Source of the DNA: Allopusillimonas lactea | GTDB lineage: Bacteria; Pseudomonadota; Gammaproteobacteria; Burkholderiales; Burkholderiaceae_B | DNA: 64,000 nt | NCBI RefSeq assembly: GCF_021653995.1 | Contig: NZ_JAJJOZ010000001.1 | Location: 434,001-498,000 of the forward strand | Direction: 5' to 3' | Part shown: one piece after another, positions 1-8,941 of the stretch | How positions within the stretch are numbered: position 1 is the first letter of the stretch | How the letters are laid out: every line of letters starts with the position of its first letter | Program-made: the position numbers and the translations under genes | The notes under the pieces: model-generated | What the model was told of the DNA's origin: nothing | The model's database searches: none | Seen by the model: the letters and a program-made list of their open reading frames with translations, nothing else

Positions 1-149
1 GCGGGGTTCTTCTGGGTTTGGCCGAGACCTTTGCCGCCGCCTATATTTCATCCCAGTACAAAGATATCGTCGCCTTCGGGCTGCTGGTGTTCATTCTACT
101 GTTCAGGCCCACAGGCCTGCTGGGCAAACCCGAAGTGGAAAAAGTGTGA
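1..149 (+). CDS. livH: LivH, branched-chain amino acid ABC transporter permease (3' fragment)
   Basis: An open frame runs from the left edge to the TGA at 147-149 and encodes about 48 residues. The product ends in a hydrophobic helix followed by FRPTGLLGKPEVEKV. The 'RP.GL.G' tail after the last membrane segment is typical of LivH/LivM permeases. livM, livG and livF follow directly, so this is the inner-membrane permease partner of LivM in a high-affinity branched-chain amino acid (or related amide) importer. The stop overlaps the livM start as TGATG, implying translational coupling. Most of the gene, and any periplasmic binding protein gene (livK/livJ), lies outside the window. Confidence 0.85.
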   Translation, partial: GVLLGLAETFAAAYISSQYKDIVAFGLLVFILLFRPTGLLGKPEVEKV

Positions 150-1378
150 TGGGCAACAATCTGAAGAATGCGTTCATCGCGGCTATTGTGGCCGGTATTG
201 TGATTGCGCCCATATTTGGCGTGAATATCGTGCGCCGGGGTATGGATTCCACCCTGCAGCCAGAATGGGGGGTTCTGTTGTCAGGCGTCGGCATCGTGTT
301 CGTGTTTCAATTGCTGGTGCGGCCGGCCCTGGCGCGGCTTTTCGCACATAAGGCCAAGAAGCGCACGCTGCCGGCCATGCCCGAATCCATGCGGCGCGGG
401 CTTATCCTGCTGCTGATCGCAATTGCCCTGATCTGGCCGATGTTCACGGGCCGCGCGCAAGTGGATATTGCCACCTTGGTGCTGATCTACGTGATGCTGG
501 GCCTGGGCCTGAACATCGTGGTCGGGTTTGCAGGCCTGCTCGACCTCGGTTTCGTCGGCTTCTATGCGGTGGGTGCCTATACCTATGCGCTGCTCTATCA
601 TTGGGCAGGCTGGGGTTTTTGGCAGGCCTTGCCGCTGGCCGGAGCGATGTCGGCCACATTCGGCTTCTTGCTGGGCTTCCCTGTGCTGCGCCTGCGCGGC
701 GACTACCTCGCCATCGTCACGCTGGGCTTTGGTGAAATCATCCGTCTGCTGCTGATCAACCTCTACAGTTTCACGGGTGGTCCGGATGGTATCTCGGGCA
801 TCCCCAAGCCCTCGGTGTTCGGCTTGCCCATGGTGCGCCGCGCGCCCGAGGGGGTTACCACTTTCCACGACTTCATGGGCTGGCAATACAACACCCAGGA
901 TGTTGTGGTGTTTGTTTACCTGATGGCTTTGGCCCTGGCACTGTTTACCCTGTTCGTCTCCAATCGGGTGATACGCATGCCCATCGGCCGCGCCTGGGAG
1001 GCGCTGCGCGAAGATGAGATCGCCTGCCGTTCGCTGGGCCTGAACCCCACGCGCATCAAGCTGTCCGCGTTTACCATGGGCGCGATGTTCGCCGGTTTCG
1101 GTGGCGCTTTTTTTGCCGCGCGCCAGGGTCTGGTCAATCCTGAGTCTTTCACCTTCATCGAATCCGCGCTGATCCTGGCCATTGTAGTGTTGGGCGGCAT
1201 GGGCTCACAGGTAGGGGTTATATTGGCGGCCGTTGTGCTGACGGTGGTGCCGGAGATTGCGCGCGAATTCGCTGAATACCGGATGATGATTTTTGGTTTG
1301 GTCATGGTGTTGATGATGATCTGGCGGCCGCAGGGTCTGCTGCCCGTCAAGCGCCCACATGTGGAGCTCAAGGCATGA
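149..1378 (+). CDS. livM: LivM, branched-chain amino acid ABC transporter permease
   Basis: This 409-aa polytopic inner-membrane protein is the second permease of the HAAT-family importer. It has an N-terminal hydrophobic helix, a basic cytoplasmic stretch (KAKKRTLP), then a run of membrane helices containing 'NIVVGFAGLLDLGFVGFYAVGAY', as is usual for LivM. The loop 'GRAWEALREDEIACRSLGLNP' (about residues 285-305) is the cytoplasmic EAA-like loop that contacts the ATPases. The ATG at 149 overlaps the livH stop; a GTG three bases upstream is also possible. The TGA overlaps the livG ATG (ATGA). The longer N-terminus is the form commonly seen in beta- and gammaproteobacteria. Confidence 0.93.
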   Translation: MGNNLKNAFIAAIVAGIVIAPIFGVNIVRRGMDSTLQPEWGVLLSGVGIVFVFQLLVRPALARLFAHKAKKRTLPAMPESMRRGLILLLIAIALIWPMFTGRAQVDIATLVLIYVMLGLGLNIVVGFAGLLDLGFVGFYAVGAYTYALLYHWAGWGFWQALPLAGAMSATFGFLLGFPVLRLRGDYLAIVTLGFGEIIRLLLINLYSFTGGPDGISGIPKPSVFGLPMVRRAPEGVTTFHDFMGWQYNTQDVVVFVYLMALALALFTLFVSNRVIRMPIGRAWEALREDEIACRSLGLNPTRIKLSAFTMGAMFAGFGGAFFAARQGLVNPESFTFIESALILAIVVLGGMGSQVGVILAAVVLTVVPEIAREFAEYRMMIFGLVMVLMMIWRPQGLLPVKRPHVELKA

Positions 1379-2142
1379 GCGATGTTCTACTCGAAGTGTC
1401 CGGGCTCAGCATGCGTTTCGGCGGGCTGCTCGCCGTGGATCAGGTGCAGTTCGATGTCAAGAAAGACGAGGTTTTCGCCATTATTGGGCCCAACGGCGCG
1501 GGTAAAACCACGGTGTTCAACTGCGTGGGCGGTTTCTATAAGCCTACCGCCGGCGCCATCCGCATGGCGGGGCACGAGATTACCGGCCAACCCAGCCACA
1601 AGGTAGCCCTGCACGGCTTGGTGCGCACCTTCCAGAACGTGCGCCTGTTCAAGCAGTTGACCGTGCTGGAGAACCTGCTGGTCGCGCAGCACTCGCAAAT
1701 GGAAACCAACCTGCTGTGGGGCTTGCTCAAGACACCGCGCTACCGAGCCTCGGAAGCGAAGGCGCTGGAGCACGCGGGGCAATGGCTGGATTTCATGGGC
1801 ATACGCGAGTATGCCAACCGCGAGGCTGGCAACCTGGCATACGGCCACCAGCGCCGGCTCGAGATCGCGCGCTGCATGATCACCCGGCCGCGTCTGTTAA
1901 TGCTGGACGAGCCCGCGGCTGGCCTGAACCCGCAAGAAAAGCGTGAACTGCAGGCGCTGATCGACCAACTGCGGCGTGAGTTCGACGTAGCCGTACTGCT
2001 TATCGAGCACGACATGAGCTTGGTCATGGGCGTGTCGGATCGCATCATGGTCATGGAGCAGGGCAGGCCCATCATGACTGGGCTGCCCGAAGCAGTGCGC
2101 AGCGATCCACGCGTCATTAAAGCTTATCTGGGGGAAGAGTAG
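1375..2142 (+). CDS. livG: LivG, branched-chain amino acid ABC transporter ATPase
   Basis: 255-aa cytoplasmic ATPase of the Liv importer. Walker A GPNGAGKTT lies at residues 38-46, the Q-loop at 'VRTFQNVRLF', a diverged signature 'LAYGHQRRLEIAR' near 155-167, Walker B 'RLLMLDEPAAGLNP', and the switch histidine in 'LLIEHDMSLVM'. The A-loop/YGxQR type of signature and the C-terminal 'VIKAYLGEE' are family traits of LivG. The ATG overlaps the livM stop, and the TAG overlaps the GTG of livF, so the four genes form one tightly coupled operon. Confidence 0.95.
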   Translation: MSDVLLEVSGLSMRFGGLLAVDQVQFDVKKDEVFAIIGPNGAGKTTVFNCVGGFYKPTAGAIRMAGHEITGQPSHKVALHGLVRTFQNVRLFKQLTVLENLLVAQHSQMETNLLWGLLKTPRYRASEAKALEHAGQWLDFMGIREYANREAGNLAYGHQRRLEIARCMITRPRLLMLDEPAAGLNPQEKRELQALIDQLRREFDVAVLLIEHDMSLVMGVSDRIMVMEQGRPIMTGLPEAVRSDPRVIKAYLGEE

Positions 2143-2843
2143 TGCTCAAGCTGGAAAACGTGCATACGCACTATGGCGCGATCCAGGCTCTGGATGGCGT
2201 GTCGGTCGAGGTGAACAAGGGCGAAATTGTCACGCTTATCGGGGCCAATGGCGCCGGCAAAACGACACTGCTGATGACGGTGTGCGGGACGCCGCATGCC
2301 AGTAGTGGCACAGTCAGTTTCCTCGACCAGGACATCACCCGCTGGGACACGCATAAGATCATGCAGCGCGGTATCGCCATCTCGCCGGAGGGGCGGCGGG
2401 TGTTTCCCGATCTGACGGTATCGGAAAACCTGCAGATGGGTGGTTTCTTTCTCAAGAAAACAGAGATCGAACAGGGCCTGGAACATGTCTATGGCTTGTT
2501 TCCGCGCCTGCGCGAGCGCGCCACTCAGCGTGCTGGCACCATGTCGGGCGGCGAGCAGCAAATGCTCGCGATCGGGCGCGCGTTGATGACGCGGCCGCAG
2601 TTGCTGTTGCTCGATGAGCCAACGCTGGGCCTGGCCCCGCTGATCATTGCGCAGATATTCGACATCATCCGCACCATCCGGGCGCAGGGCGTTACTGTGT
2701 TCTTGGTGGAGCAGAATGCCAGCAAGGCGCTGGCTGTGGCCGACCGCGGCTATGTGCTGGAAAATGGCAAGGTTGTGTTGCACGACACAGGTGCAAACTT
2801 GCTGGTCAACGATAACGTGCGGCGTGCGTATCTGGGCGGCTGA
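2142..2843 (+). CDS. livF: LivF, branched-chain amino acid ABC transporter ATPase
   Basis: 233-aa second ATPase, pairing with LivG. Walker A 'GANGAGKTT' is near residue 34, the LivF-typical 'ISPEGRRVFPDLTVSENL' follows the Q-loop, then the signature 'MSGGEQQMLAIGRAL', Walker B 'LLLLDEPTLGLAP' and H-loop 'VFLVEQNA'. Translation starts at a GTG sharing its G with the livG stop codon. It is the last gene of the liv operon; the next gene is convergent. The substrate could be Leu/Ile/Val, but HAAT systems also carry urea, amides and aromatic compounds, and the binding protein that would decide this is not in the window. Confidence 0.94.
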   Translation: MLKLENVHTHYGAIQALDGVSVEVNKGEIVTLIGANGAGKTTLLMTVCGTPHASSGTVSFLDQDITRWDTHKIMQRGIAISPEGRRVFPDLTVSENLQMGGFFLKKTEIEQGLEHVYGLFPRLRERATQRAGTMSGGEQQMLAIGRALMTRPQLLLLDEPTLGLAPLIIAQIFDIIRTIRAQGVTVFLVEQNASKALAVADRGYVLENGKVVLHDTGANLLVNDNVRRAYLGG

Positions 2844-2916
2844 TCGACGACCGGTGATTCGCTGTTATTGGCAAGGAGGCCTGGCATCGGTATGCATGGG
2901 CGGGTCTGTTCCATCG

Positions 2917-2948
2917 GGCGCGCATGCGGCATTCACCCCACGCGCGCC
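2917..2948. terminator. Possible bidirectional hairpin between livF and the GST gene
   Basis: A 7-bp GC-only inverted repeat (GGCGCGC at 2917-2923, GCGCGCC at 2942-2948) with an 18-nt loop lies between two convergent genes. There is no T-tract, so this is only a weak terminator candidate. Confidence 0.25.
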
Positions 2949-2966
2949 GCCAGTCAAGCCGTTTCC

Positions 2967-3575
2967 TCAGGCCAAGCCTTCCGTCTTCAGTGCGGCCTGC
3001 ACACCGGCGTCGGCTTCCATGCGGGCCGAGAACGCCGCCAGGTTTTTCAGGTGGCCGATGTCGATATTCTTGCCCTTGGCCCAGCGCAGCAGCGTGTACA
3101 GGTAAGGGTCAGCAATCGAGCGGCTGCCCGAGACCCACTGCTTGCCTTCCAGTTGCTGATCGACCACGGTGAATAGTGCTACCAGCTTGGCGCTGCTGTT
3201 GGCAATGAGTTCTTTCCGGCCTGTTTCGTCCTGGACCAAGCGAGGCGCGGCGAAGACATCACCAAACGTTCGATGCAGATCGGCATTGCACAGGCCCAGC
3301 CAGCGACGCATTTCGGCGCGCTCGCGTACGTCTTCGGGCACCAGGCCTGCTTCGGGGCTTAGCTCGGCCAGGTATTCCAGAATGGCCGCGCTTTGTGTCA
3401 GGGTGCTCTCACCGTCTGTAAGCACGGGTACCGCGCCCAGCGGGTTTAGCGCAAGGTAGGCGGGCTGCTTGATTTCCTCGCGGCTGACGCGCTGCGTTTC
3501 GTACGGCTTGCCTATCCATTCGAGCGTGATGTGCGAAGCCAGGGAGCAGGCACCGGGCATGTAATACAGTTTCAA
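2967..3575 (-). CDS. Beta-class glutathione S-transferase
   Basis: 202-aa cytosolic protein with a thioredoxin-like N-terminal domain and an all-helical C-terminal domain. It opens MKLYYMPGACSLASH, the classic bacterial beta-class GST start. Cys10 is the residue that forms mixed disulfides with glutathione in this class. 'NPLGAVPVL' carries the cis-proline that binds the glutathione backbone, and 'TQSAAILEYL' supplies the gamma-glutamyl contact. The gene stands alone on the minus strand, convergent with livF. The S9 peptidase gene starts upstream in the same direction. The role is probably detoxification or oxidative-stress protection; the physiological substrate cannot be read from sequence. 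Confidence 0.9.
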   Translation of the reverse strand: MKLYYMPGACSLASHITLEWIGKPYETQRVSREEIKQPAYLALNPLGAVPVLTDGESTLTQSAAILEYLAELSPEAGLVPEDVRERAEMRRWLGLCNADLHRTFGDVFAAPRLVQDETGRKELIANSSAKLVALFTVVDQQLEGKQWVSGSRSIADPYLYTLLRWAKGKNIDIGHLKNLAAFSARMEADAGVQAALKTEGLA

Positions 3576-3622
3576 ATCAAATCTCCTTGGAATGACAGCG
3601 GATTGCCTTGGGGCGGGGTGCC

Positions 3623-5464
3623 TCAGGGCTTGAGGTACTCGGCCAGGAAGGCTTCCATGCGTTCGTAGAACTCGAACTTGTTCTCGTCGTTATGGAAACC
3701 GTGGCCTTCATTGTCTTTGACCATATATTCGACTTCTACGCCGCGGGCCCGCAGAGCGGCAACCATCTGGTCGCTTTCGTTCTTGTTCACGCGCGGGTCG
3801 TGGGCGCCTTGGGCAATGAACAGCGGCGTGCGGATGCGTTCGGCATTCAGCGCAGGCGAGGTGGCTTCGAGACGCGCACGGTCGATTTCAGGGTTGCCCA
3901 CCATGGCATGCATTTTTGTGAGCATGGGCTTCCAGTATGGTGGGATGGTGTCCATGAAAGTAAGCAGATTGGACACGCCCACGTAATCGACTGCAGCGGC
4001 GTATAGATCAGGCGTGGATACGATGCCCGCCAGCGTAGCGTAGCCACCATAGCTGCCCCCATAGATGGCGATGCGGGCCCGATCGGCAATGCCCTGGTCA
4101 ATGAGCCATTGAACGCCGTCGGTGATGTCATCCTGCATAGCCAGGCCCCACTGGCCGAAGCTGGCTTCCCAGAAGGCGCGGCCGTAGCCGGTGGAGCCGC
4201 GGAAGTTCAGTTGCAGCACGCAGTATCCCCGGTTTGCCAGGAACTGCGCTTCGGGATTGAAGCCCCAGCTGTCTCGCGTCCAGGGGCCGCCGTGGGGGTT
4301 GACGACGCAGGGCAGGTTTTGTGCGGGGCGGTCTTGCGGCAGCGTCAGATAGCCGTGTATGACCAGCCCGTCGCGTGATGTGTACGAGATAGGCCTGACG
4401 TGGGCCATTTCGTTCTCGTCAAGCACAGGATTGATGTCGCCCAGCTTATCGAGTGTGTTGGCGTCGGCATCGTAGATGTAGCGGCTGCCGGGGGTACGAT
4501 CGTTCCAGGCAGCTACGATGAACTTGGTTTCGTCGCGCGTGGCGCTTTGCATCGTGATTTCGTGGCCGGGCAGCTTCTCGCGCAAGCGCGTGTGGCGTAG
4601 GGCGGTGATCTCATCGAAGAAGTGATAGTGCGGTTTGTCGGTCTGGTAAGTGACTGCGGTAAGTACATGGCGCAGGCGTGAATAGCCTGCCGCATCGAGG
4701 TCGTAGCCCGGCACCTCATGCACAAGGTGCTCGCGGCCGGGATCGGCAGGGTCGATCACCACCAATGCCAGGCAGTCGCGGCCGCGGTTGCTGAGCGCGT
4801 ACAGAGCGCGGTCGTTGAAGGTGAAGAACTGCGGATGGACGGTCGTGCGAAAATCGGTGGACACGATGGGGCGGAACGCATCGTCTTCGGTATCGCGATA
4901 CAGCAACACGGTTTCCAGGCCATCGCTGGCTACGGCGGCGCGCACCAGGCCGTGATGGTCAGTTTGCCAGCCGATGATGTTGCCGGGGTTCTCGGCGACC
5001 AGTGTCAGCTCACCCGTGTGAATGTTGGCGCGATAGACGTCGAACACCTCGGCGTTGCGCGCGTTGTGGCTGATGAGGATGTGCCCCGGGTCATCTTCGA
5101 GATCGTCTTCGATGCTGGCCCGTACACCGGGAAACGGCGTGAGATCACGCACGTCGCCTGTGTCGGCATTGACAGCGATGACGTGGAAGTTTTCATCGCC
5201 ATTGAAGTCTTTTTCGTAGATGACGGTCTGGGCGCCTTTCCAGAAGAACTGGGCGATGTCGCGCTCGGTCTCGCTGGTAAGCCGACGTACCGGCCCCGTC
5301 GGTGTGCTGCCTTGGAGCGCCTGCACGAATACATTCATGCGCGCGGGGTTTTCGTCGATGCTGGCCGGCTCCATGAAGCCCAGCATGCTGCCGTCGTCGG
5401 AGAGGCGAAAGAATGCGCGCTGGGGGTTGCGGAAGAAGTCTTGTACAGCGTAATGGCGTGGCAT
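3623..5464 (-). CDS. S9-family prolyl oligopeptidase / acylaminoacyl-peptidase-like serine peptidase
   Basis: 613-aa protein with an N-terminal beta-propeller region (about residues 1-340) and a C-terminal alpha/beta-hydrolase domain. The nucleophile is in 'GGSYGGYATLAG'; the acid is in 'AQGAHDPRVNKNES' and the histidine in 'DNEGHGFHNDENK'. 'VVNPHGGPW' forms the oxyanion-hole region. These features place it in the S9 family (S9C-like). No signal peptide is visible, so a cytoplasmic peptidase acting on short peptides is likely. It is divergent from the dehydrogenase at 5593, and the 128 bp between them must hold both promoters. Confidence 0.9.
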   Translation of the reverse strand: MPRHYAVQDFFRNPQRAFFRLSDDGSMLGFMEPASIDENPARMNVFVQALQGSTPTGPVRRLTSETERDIAQFFWKGAQTVIYEKDFNGDENFHVIAVNADTGDVRDLTPFPGVRASIEDDLEDDPGHILISHNARNAEVFDVYRANIHTGELTLVAENPGNIIGWQTDHHGLVRAAVASDGLETVLLYRDTEDDAFRPIVSTDFRTTVHPQFFTFNDRALYALSNRGRDCLALVVIDPADPGREHLVHEVPGYDLDAAGYSRLRHVLTAVTYQTDKPHYHFFDEITALRHTRLREKLPGHEITMQSATRDETKFIVAAWNDRTPGSRYIYDADANTLDKLGDINPVLDENEMAHVRPISYTSRDGLVIHGYLTLPQDRPAQNLPCVVNPHGGPWTRDSWGFNPEAQFLANRGYCVLQLNFRGSTGYGRAFWEASFGQWGLAMQDDITDGVQWLIDQGIADRARIAIYGGSYGGYATLAGIVSTPDLYAAAVDYVGVSNLLTFMDTIPPYWKPMLTKMHAMVGNPEIDRARLEATSPALNAERIRTPLFIAQGAHDPRVNKNESDQMVAALRARGVEVEYMVKDNEGHGFHNDENKFEFYERMEAFLAEYLKP

Positions 5465-5592
5465 AGAAAATCAAAATCCGTTCTGCGAAATTCCCATTAC
5501 TATATCGTGTCATCGCGCGCGCCCGGCCGCAAGTCGGCTCCGCGCGTGCCGTGGCCACAGGCAGCCAACAAAAAACCAGAAGAGGATCCTCC

Positions 5593-6582
5593 ATGACAGA
5601 CCGCTTGCAGGTTGTATTCCTGGATCGGGAGACAATATCGCCGCAAACCATTATGCGCCCGCCCGCGTTCGCCCACGACATGGTCGTGCATGGGCGCACT
5701 GCGCCGCAGGACGTAGCCGCGCGCATTGCGCAGGCCGACATCGTCATCGTCAACAAGGTGCGGCTGGATCGCGCCGCGATACTGGCGGCGCCCCGCCTGA
5801 AAATGATTGCTTTGGCCGCGACGGGCACCGACAACATTGATCTTGCGGCCTGCAATGAAAGAGGCATTGTTGTGTCGAATATACGCGGCTATGCGCTGCA
5901 CACGGTGCCAGAACACACATTCGCGCTCATATTTGCCTTGCGGCGCAGCATCGTGGCCTATCACGCTTCAGTCAAGGCCGGGCGCTGGCAGGCGGCGCAG
6001 CAGTTTTGTTATTTTGACTACCCGATCAAGGATCTGGCGGGCTCCACGCTGGGCATTATCGGCGAGGGCGCGCTGGGCCAGCAGGTGGCTGCCATGGGCA
6101 GGGCGCTGGGCATGCGCGTGCTGTTTTCGGCCCGCAAGGGCGGGCCGCGCCAGGGCAGTCTGTACACGCCGTTCGAGCAATTGCTTGCCGAAAGCGACGT
6201 CATTACACTGCATTGCCCGCTGACGGAGCAGACGCGCGGCTTGATCGGCGCCCCAGAGTTCGCGTTGATGCAGCGCCGGCCCTTGTTGATCAACACGGCG
6301 CGCGGCGGCCTTGTCGACGACGCAGCGCTTGGCGAGGCGCTGCGCAGCGGGCAGTTGGGCGGTGCGGGCTGCGACGTGGCCACACCCGAGCCCCCACCTG
6401 CGGACCACCCGCTGATGCAACTGCTCGATCTGCCTAATTTCATCCTCACGCCGCACGTTGCCTGGGCGAGCGAAGAGGCGATCCAATCGCTGGCCGATCA
6501 GCTTATCGACAATATCGATGCCTTCGCCCAAGGGCAGCCGCGTAATGTTGTTGCAGGCGCTGCAGCACGGCGGGAGGCCTGA
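5593..6582 (+). CDS. D-2-hydroxyacid dehydrogenase (hydroxypyruvate/glyoxylate reductase type)
   Basis: 329-aa NAD(P)-dependent enzyme of the D-isomer 2-hydroxyacid dehydrogenase family. 'LGIIGEGALGQQVA' is the Rossmann GxGxxG. The catalytic Arg lies in 'INTARGGLVDD', the Glu in 'CDVATPEPPP' and the His in 'LTPHVAWAS'. I chose the ATG at 5593 because AGAGGA sits 7-12 bases upstream and the homologous core starts there; the frame is open farther upstream. Glycerate kinase follows 2 bp downstream. The pair would convert hydroxypyruvate to D-glycerate and then to a phosphoglycerate, so an HprA-like role is the best inference. Confidence 0.88.
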   Translation: MTDRLQVVFLDRETISPQTIMRPPAFAHDMVVHGRTAPQDVAARIAQADIVIVNKVRLDRAAILAAPRLKMIALAATGTDNIDLAACNERGIVVSNIRGYALHTVPEHTFALIFALRRSIVAYHASVKAGRWQAAQQFCYFDYPIKDLAGSTLGIIGEGALGQQVAAMGRALGMRVLFSARKGGPRQGSLYTPFEQLLAESDVITLHCPLTEQTRGLIGAPEFALMQRRPLLINTARGGLVDDAALGEALRSGQLGGAGCDVATPEPPPADHPLMQLLDLPNFILTPHVAWASEEAIQSLADQLIDNIDAFAQGQPRNVVAGAAARREA

Positions 6583-6584
6583 TC

Positions 6585-7730
6585 GTGCGTGTCGTGATTG
6601 CACCTGATTCATTCAAAGAAAGCCTGAGCGCGGCGGGCGTGGCCGCAGCACTGGCCGATGGCGTGCGCGATGCGCTGCCCGACGCCGAGATCGTCTGCGT
6701 GCCCATGGCTGATGGCGGCGAAGGCTCGCTGGACGCAGTACTCGACGCGACGGGCGGAGCACGCCGCGCTGTAAGCGTGCGTGATGCGAACGGGCGGGCT
6801 TGTGAGGCGGCTTGGGCCTGGCTCGGAGAGGGCAAGGCATTCATCGAGATGGCCGCCGCCGCGGGGCTGGAGCGCATCTCGCCAGCCGAACGTCGCCCGC
6901 TGGACGCCAGCAGCTATGGCGTGGGGCAACTGATTGGCGACGCACTGGATGCGGGCGCGACGCATATCGTCATCGGCCTGGGCGGCAGCGCCACCAATGA
7001 TGCGGGTGCCGGTGTGCTGCAGGCGCTGGGCGTGCGGCTGCTGGATGAACATGGCGCCGAACTGCCACCCGGTGGCGCGGCGCTGGCCCGGCTGGAGCGT
7101 GTGGACATGGGCGGGGTGGATGCGCGCCTGAGCAGTGTGCACTTCGATATTGCGGTCGACGTCGACAATACCCTGTGCGGTGCGCGTGGCGCTTCCGCGA
7201 TTTTCGGGCCGCAAAAGGGCGCAACGCCGGAGCAAGTGCGGCAACTGGACGCCGCGCTGACGCATTTCGCCGATGTCTGCGCGCGGCAGTTCGGGCGCGA
7301 CGAGCGGGATATACCGGGGATGGGCGCCGCAGGCGGGCTGGGCTTTGCAATCAAGACGTGTTTTAACGCGCAGTTCCGGCCCGGCGTCGAACTGATCGCC
7401 GAACTGGCAGGTTTGGATGTCGCGTTGGCGGGTGCGGATCTGGTGCTGACCGGCGAGGGGCGTATGGACGCGCAGACGGTGCTGGGCAAGACACCGGTGG
7501 GCGTGGCACGGCATGCGCAGCGGCACGGGATTCCGGTGGCGGCGATTGTCGGGTCGCTGGGAGAGGGGTTCGAGGCCGTTTATGATTGCGGCATTACCGC
7601 GGCGTTCAGCCTGGCACCTGGGCCGATTACGCTGGAACAGGCCTGCAAGGAGGCAGGTGCGCTGCTGCGCCAGCGAGCCAGCGCTTGCATGCGGTTGTTT
7701 CTGGCAGGGCGTGCCGCGACAACACGCTGA
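6585..7730 (+). CDS. Glycerate kinase (GlxK/GarK family)
   Basis: 381-aa kinase. 'IAPDSFKESLSA' at the N-terminus, 'MADGGEGSLDAVLDATGG' and 'GLGGSATNDAGAGVLQALG' are the diagnostic blocks of the type-1 glycerate kinase family. 'DLVLTGEGRMDAQTVLGKTPVGVA' lies in the C-terminal half. The family phosphorylates D-glycerate, usually to 2-phosphoglycerate, feeding lower glycolysis. Translation begins at a GTG two bases after the dehydrogenase stop, so the two genes are almost certainly co-transcribed. The C-terminal 30 residues are basic and look non-conserved. Confidence 0.93.
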   Translation: MRVVIAPDSFKESLSAAGVAAALADGVRDALPDAEIVCVPMADGGEGSLDAVLDATGGARRAVSVRDANGRACEAAWAWLGEGKAFIEMAAAAGLERISPAERRPLDASSYGVGQLIGDALDAGATHIVIGLGGSATNDAGAGVLQALGVRLLDEHGAELPPGGAALARLERVDMGGVDARLSSVHFDIAVDVDNTLCGARGASAIFGPQKGATPEQVRQLDAALTHFADVCARQFGRDERDIPGMGAAGGLGFAIKTCFNAQFRPGVELIAELAGLDVALAGADLVLTGEGRMDAQTVLGKTPVGVARHAQRHGIPVAAIVGSLGEGFEAVYDCGITAAFSLAPGPITLEQACKEAGALLRQRASACMRLFLAGRAATTR

Positions 7731-7815
7731 ACCCAGTGCGGGTATTGGCGTCCAGCGGTCAACTAAAGTAGTACAGTTACAGTATCCTTGACCACCCGCT
7801 CCATCCGGATTCGCC

Positions 7816-8880
7816 ATGACCGCTCCTATCCGTATTGCTATCAATGGCTACGGCCGCATTGGCCGAAGTGTGTTGCGCGCCCTTCAGGAAAGCAAGAGTA
7901 AATGCGGGCTCGACGTAGTGGCCATCAATGAGCCGGCGGCGGATCTGGAAACCATGGCTTACCTGACGCGCTACGATTCCACGCATGGCGTGTTTCCGGG
8001 CACCGTTGGCCACGAAGGCAACGCGCTCGTCATTGATGGCCAGCCCATTGCCGTGCGGCATGTGCGTGACCCGGAAGCGGCGGATTGGGCGTCGCTGGAT
8101 GTGGATATATTGCTTGAATGCTCAGGCCGATTTGGCGCCCGGGCGCAGCTGCAGCGCTTTCTGGATGCGGGCTGCCCGCGCGTACTGGTGTCCCAACCCG
8201 GCAACAGCGCCAGCGATGTCGATTACACCGTCGTGTTTGGTGTGAACGACGAAGGCCTGTCTGGCCGCGAAAGGATTGTGTCCAATGCTTCATGCACCAC
8301 CAATGCCATTGTGCCGGTGCTGGACGAGCTTGATCGCGCCTATGGCGTCCAGCATGCCTTCCTGACCACATTGCACTCGGTGATGAACGACCAGCCCATG
8401 ATAGACGGCTACCATCACGCCGACCTGCGACGCACTCGTTCAGCCATGCAATCTATCGTGCCCGTGGCGACCGGCCTGGCGCAAGGCGTGGAGCGGCTGC
8501 TGCCCAAGCTGGCCGGTAAAGTGCAGGCCAAGGCCATACGCGTGCCCATCCTGAACGTGTCGGCCATTGACCTCATGGTCAAACTGGGCCGGGACGTTAC
8601 CCCCGAGATGCTGAACACACTGATGCAAGACGCGCGGCGGCGGCATCCGCGGCTGATCGCGTATTCAGACCACCCGCATGCGTCGATCGACTTTAACCAT
8701 GATCCGCACTCCGCCATTATCGATGGCAGCCAGACACGCAGCAATGGCGACGGTTTTGCGAATTTGTTCATCTGGTTCGACAACGAGTGGGGCTTTGCCA
8801 ACCGCATGTTGGACGTTGCCTGTATGTGGGCGGAGCGCATCCGCGCCCCGCAGGCCGAAACCGCTGCGGCGTCAGCCTGA
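7816..8880 (+). CDS. epd: GAPDH-family dehydrogenase, erythrose-4-phosphate dehydrogenase-like
   Basis: 354-aa NAD-dependent phosphorylating aldehyde dehydrogenase. 'INGYGRIGRSVLRAL' is the Rossmann start, the catalytic cysteine is in 'SNASCTTNAI' and the catalytic histidine in 'TTLHSVMNDQ'. The blocks 'NDQPMIDGYHHADLRRTRSA' and 'SIDFNHDPHSAIIDGSQTR' match Epd much better than classical GapA. Epd makes 4-phosphoerythronate for pyridoxal phosphate synthesis, but some bacteria use close paralogues as gluconeogenic GAPDH, so the substrate is uncertain. It lies between glycerate kinase and fumC on the same strand, with an 85-bp gap upstream that probably holds its own promoter. Confidence 0.82.
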   Translation: MTAPIRIAINGYGRIGRSVLRALQESKSKCGLDVVAINEPAADLETMAYLTRYDSTHGVFPGTVGHEGNALVIDGQPIAVRHVRDPEAADWASLDVDILLECSGRFGARAQLQRFLDAGCPRVLVSQPGNSASDVDYTVVFGVNDEGLSGRERIVSNASCTTNAIVPVLDELDRAYGVQHAFLTTLHSVMNDQPMIDGYHHADLRRTRSAMQSIVPVATGLAQGVERLLPKLAGKVQAKAIRVPILNVSAIDLMVKLGRDVTPEMLNTLMQDARRRHPRLIAYSDHPHASIDFNHDPHSAIIDGSQTRSNGDGFANLFIWFDNEWGFANRMLDVACMWAERIRAPQAETAAASA

Positions 8881-8891
8881 CGCCGCAGCGG
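8861..8891 (+). terminator. Perfect 14-bp hairpin spanning the epd stop codon
   Basis: The arms 8861-8874 and 8878-8891 are exact reverse complements (CCGCTGCGGCGTCA / TGACGCCGCAGCGG) with a 3-nt GCC spacer. The epd TGA is the start of the right arm. No T-run follows, so it may act as an RNA-stability or Rho-assisted element rather than a classical intrinsic terminator. fumC starts 51 bp downstream. Confidence 0.5.
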
Positions 8892-8941
8892 CGCGCGCCG
8901 CATGTATCAGTAAGCGCTACAAAAAGCAGGAGAACACGATT

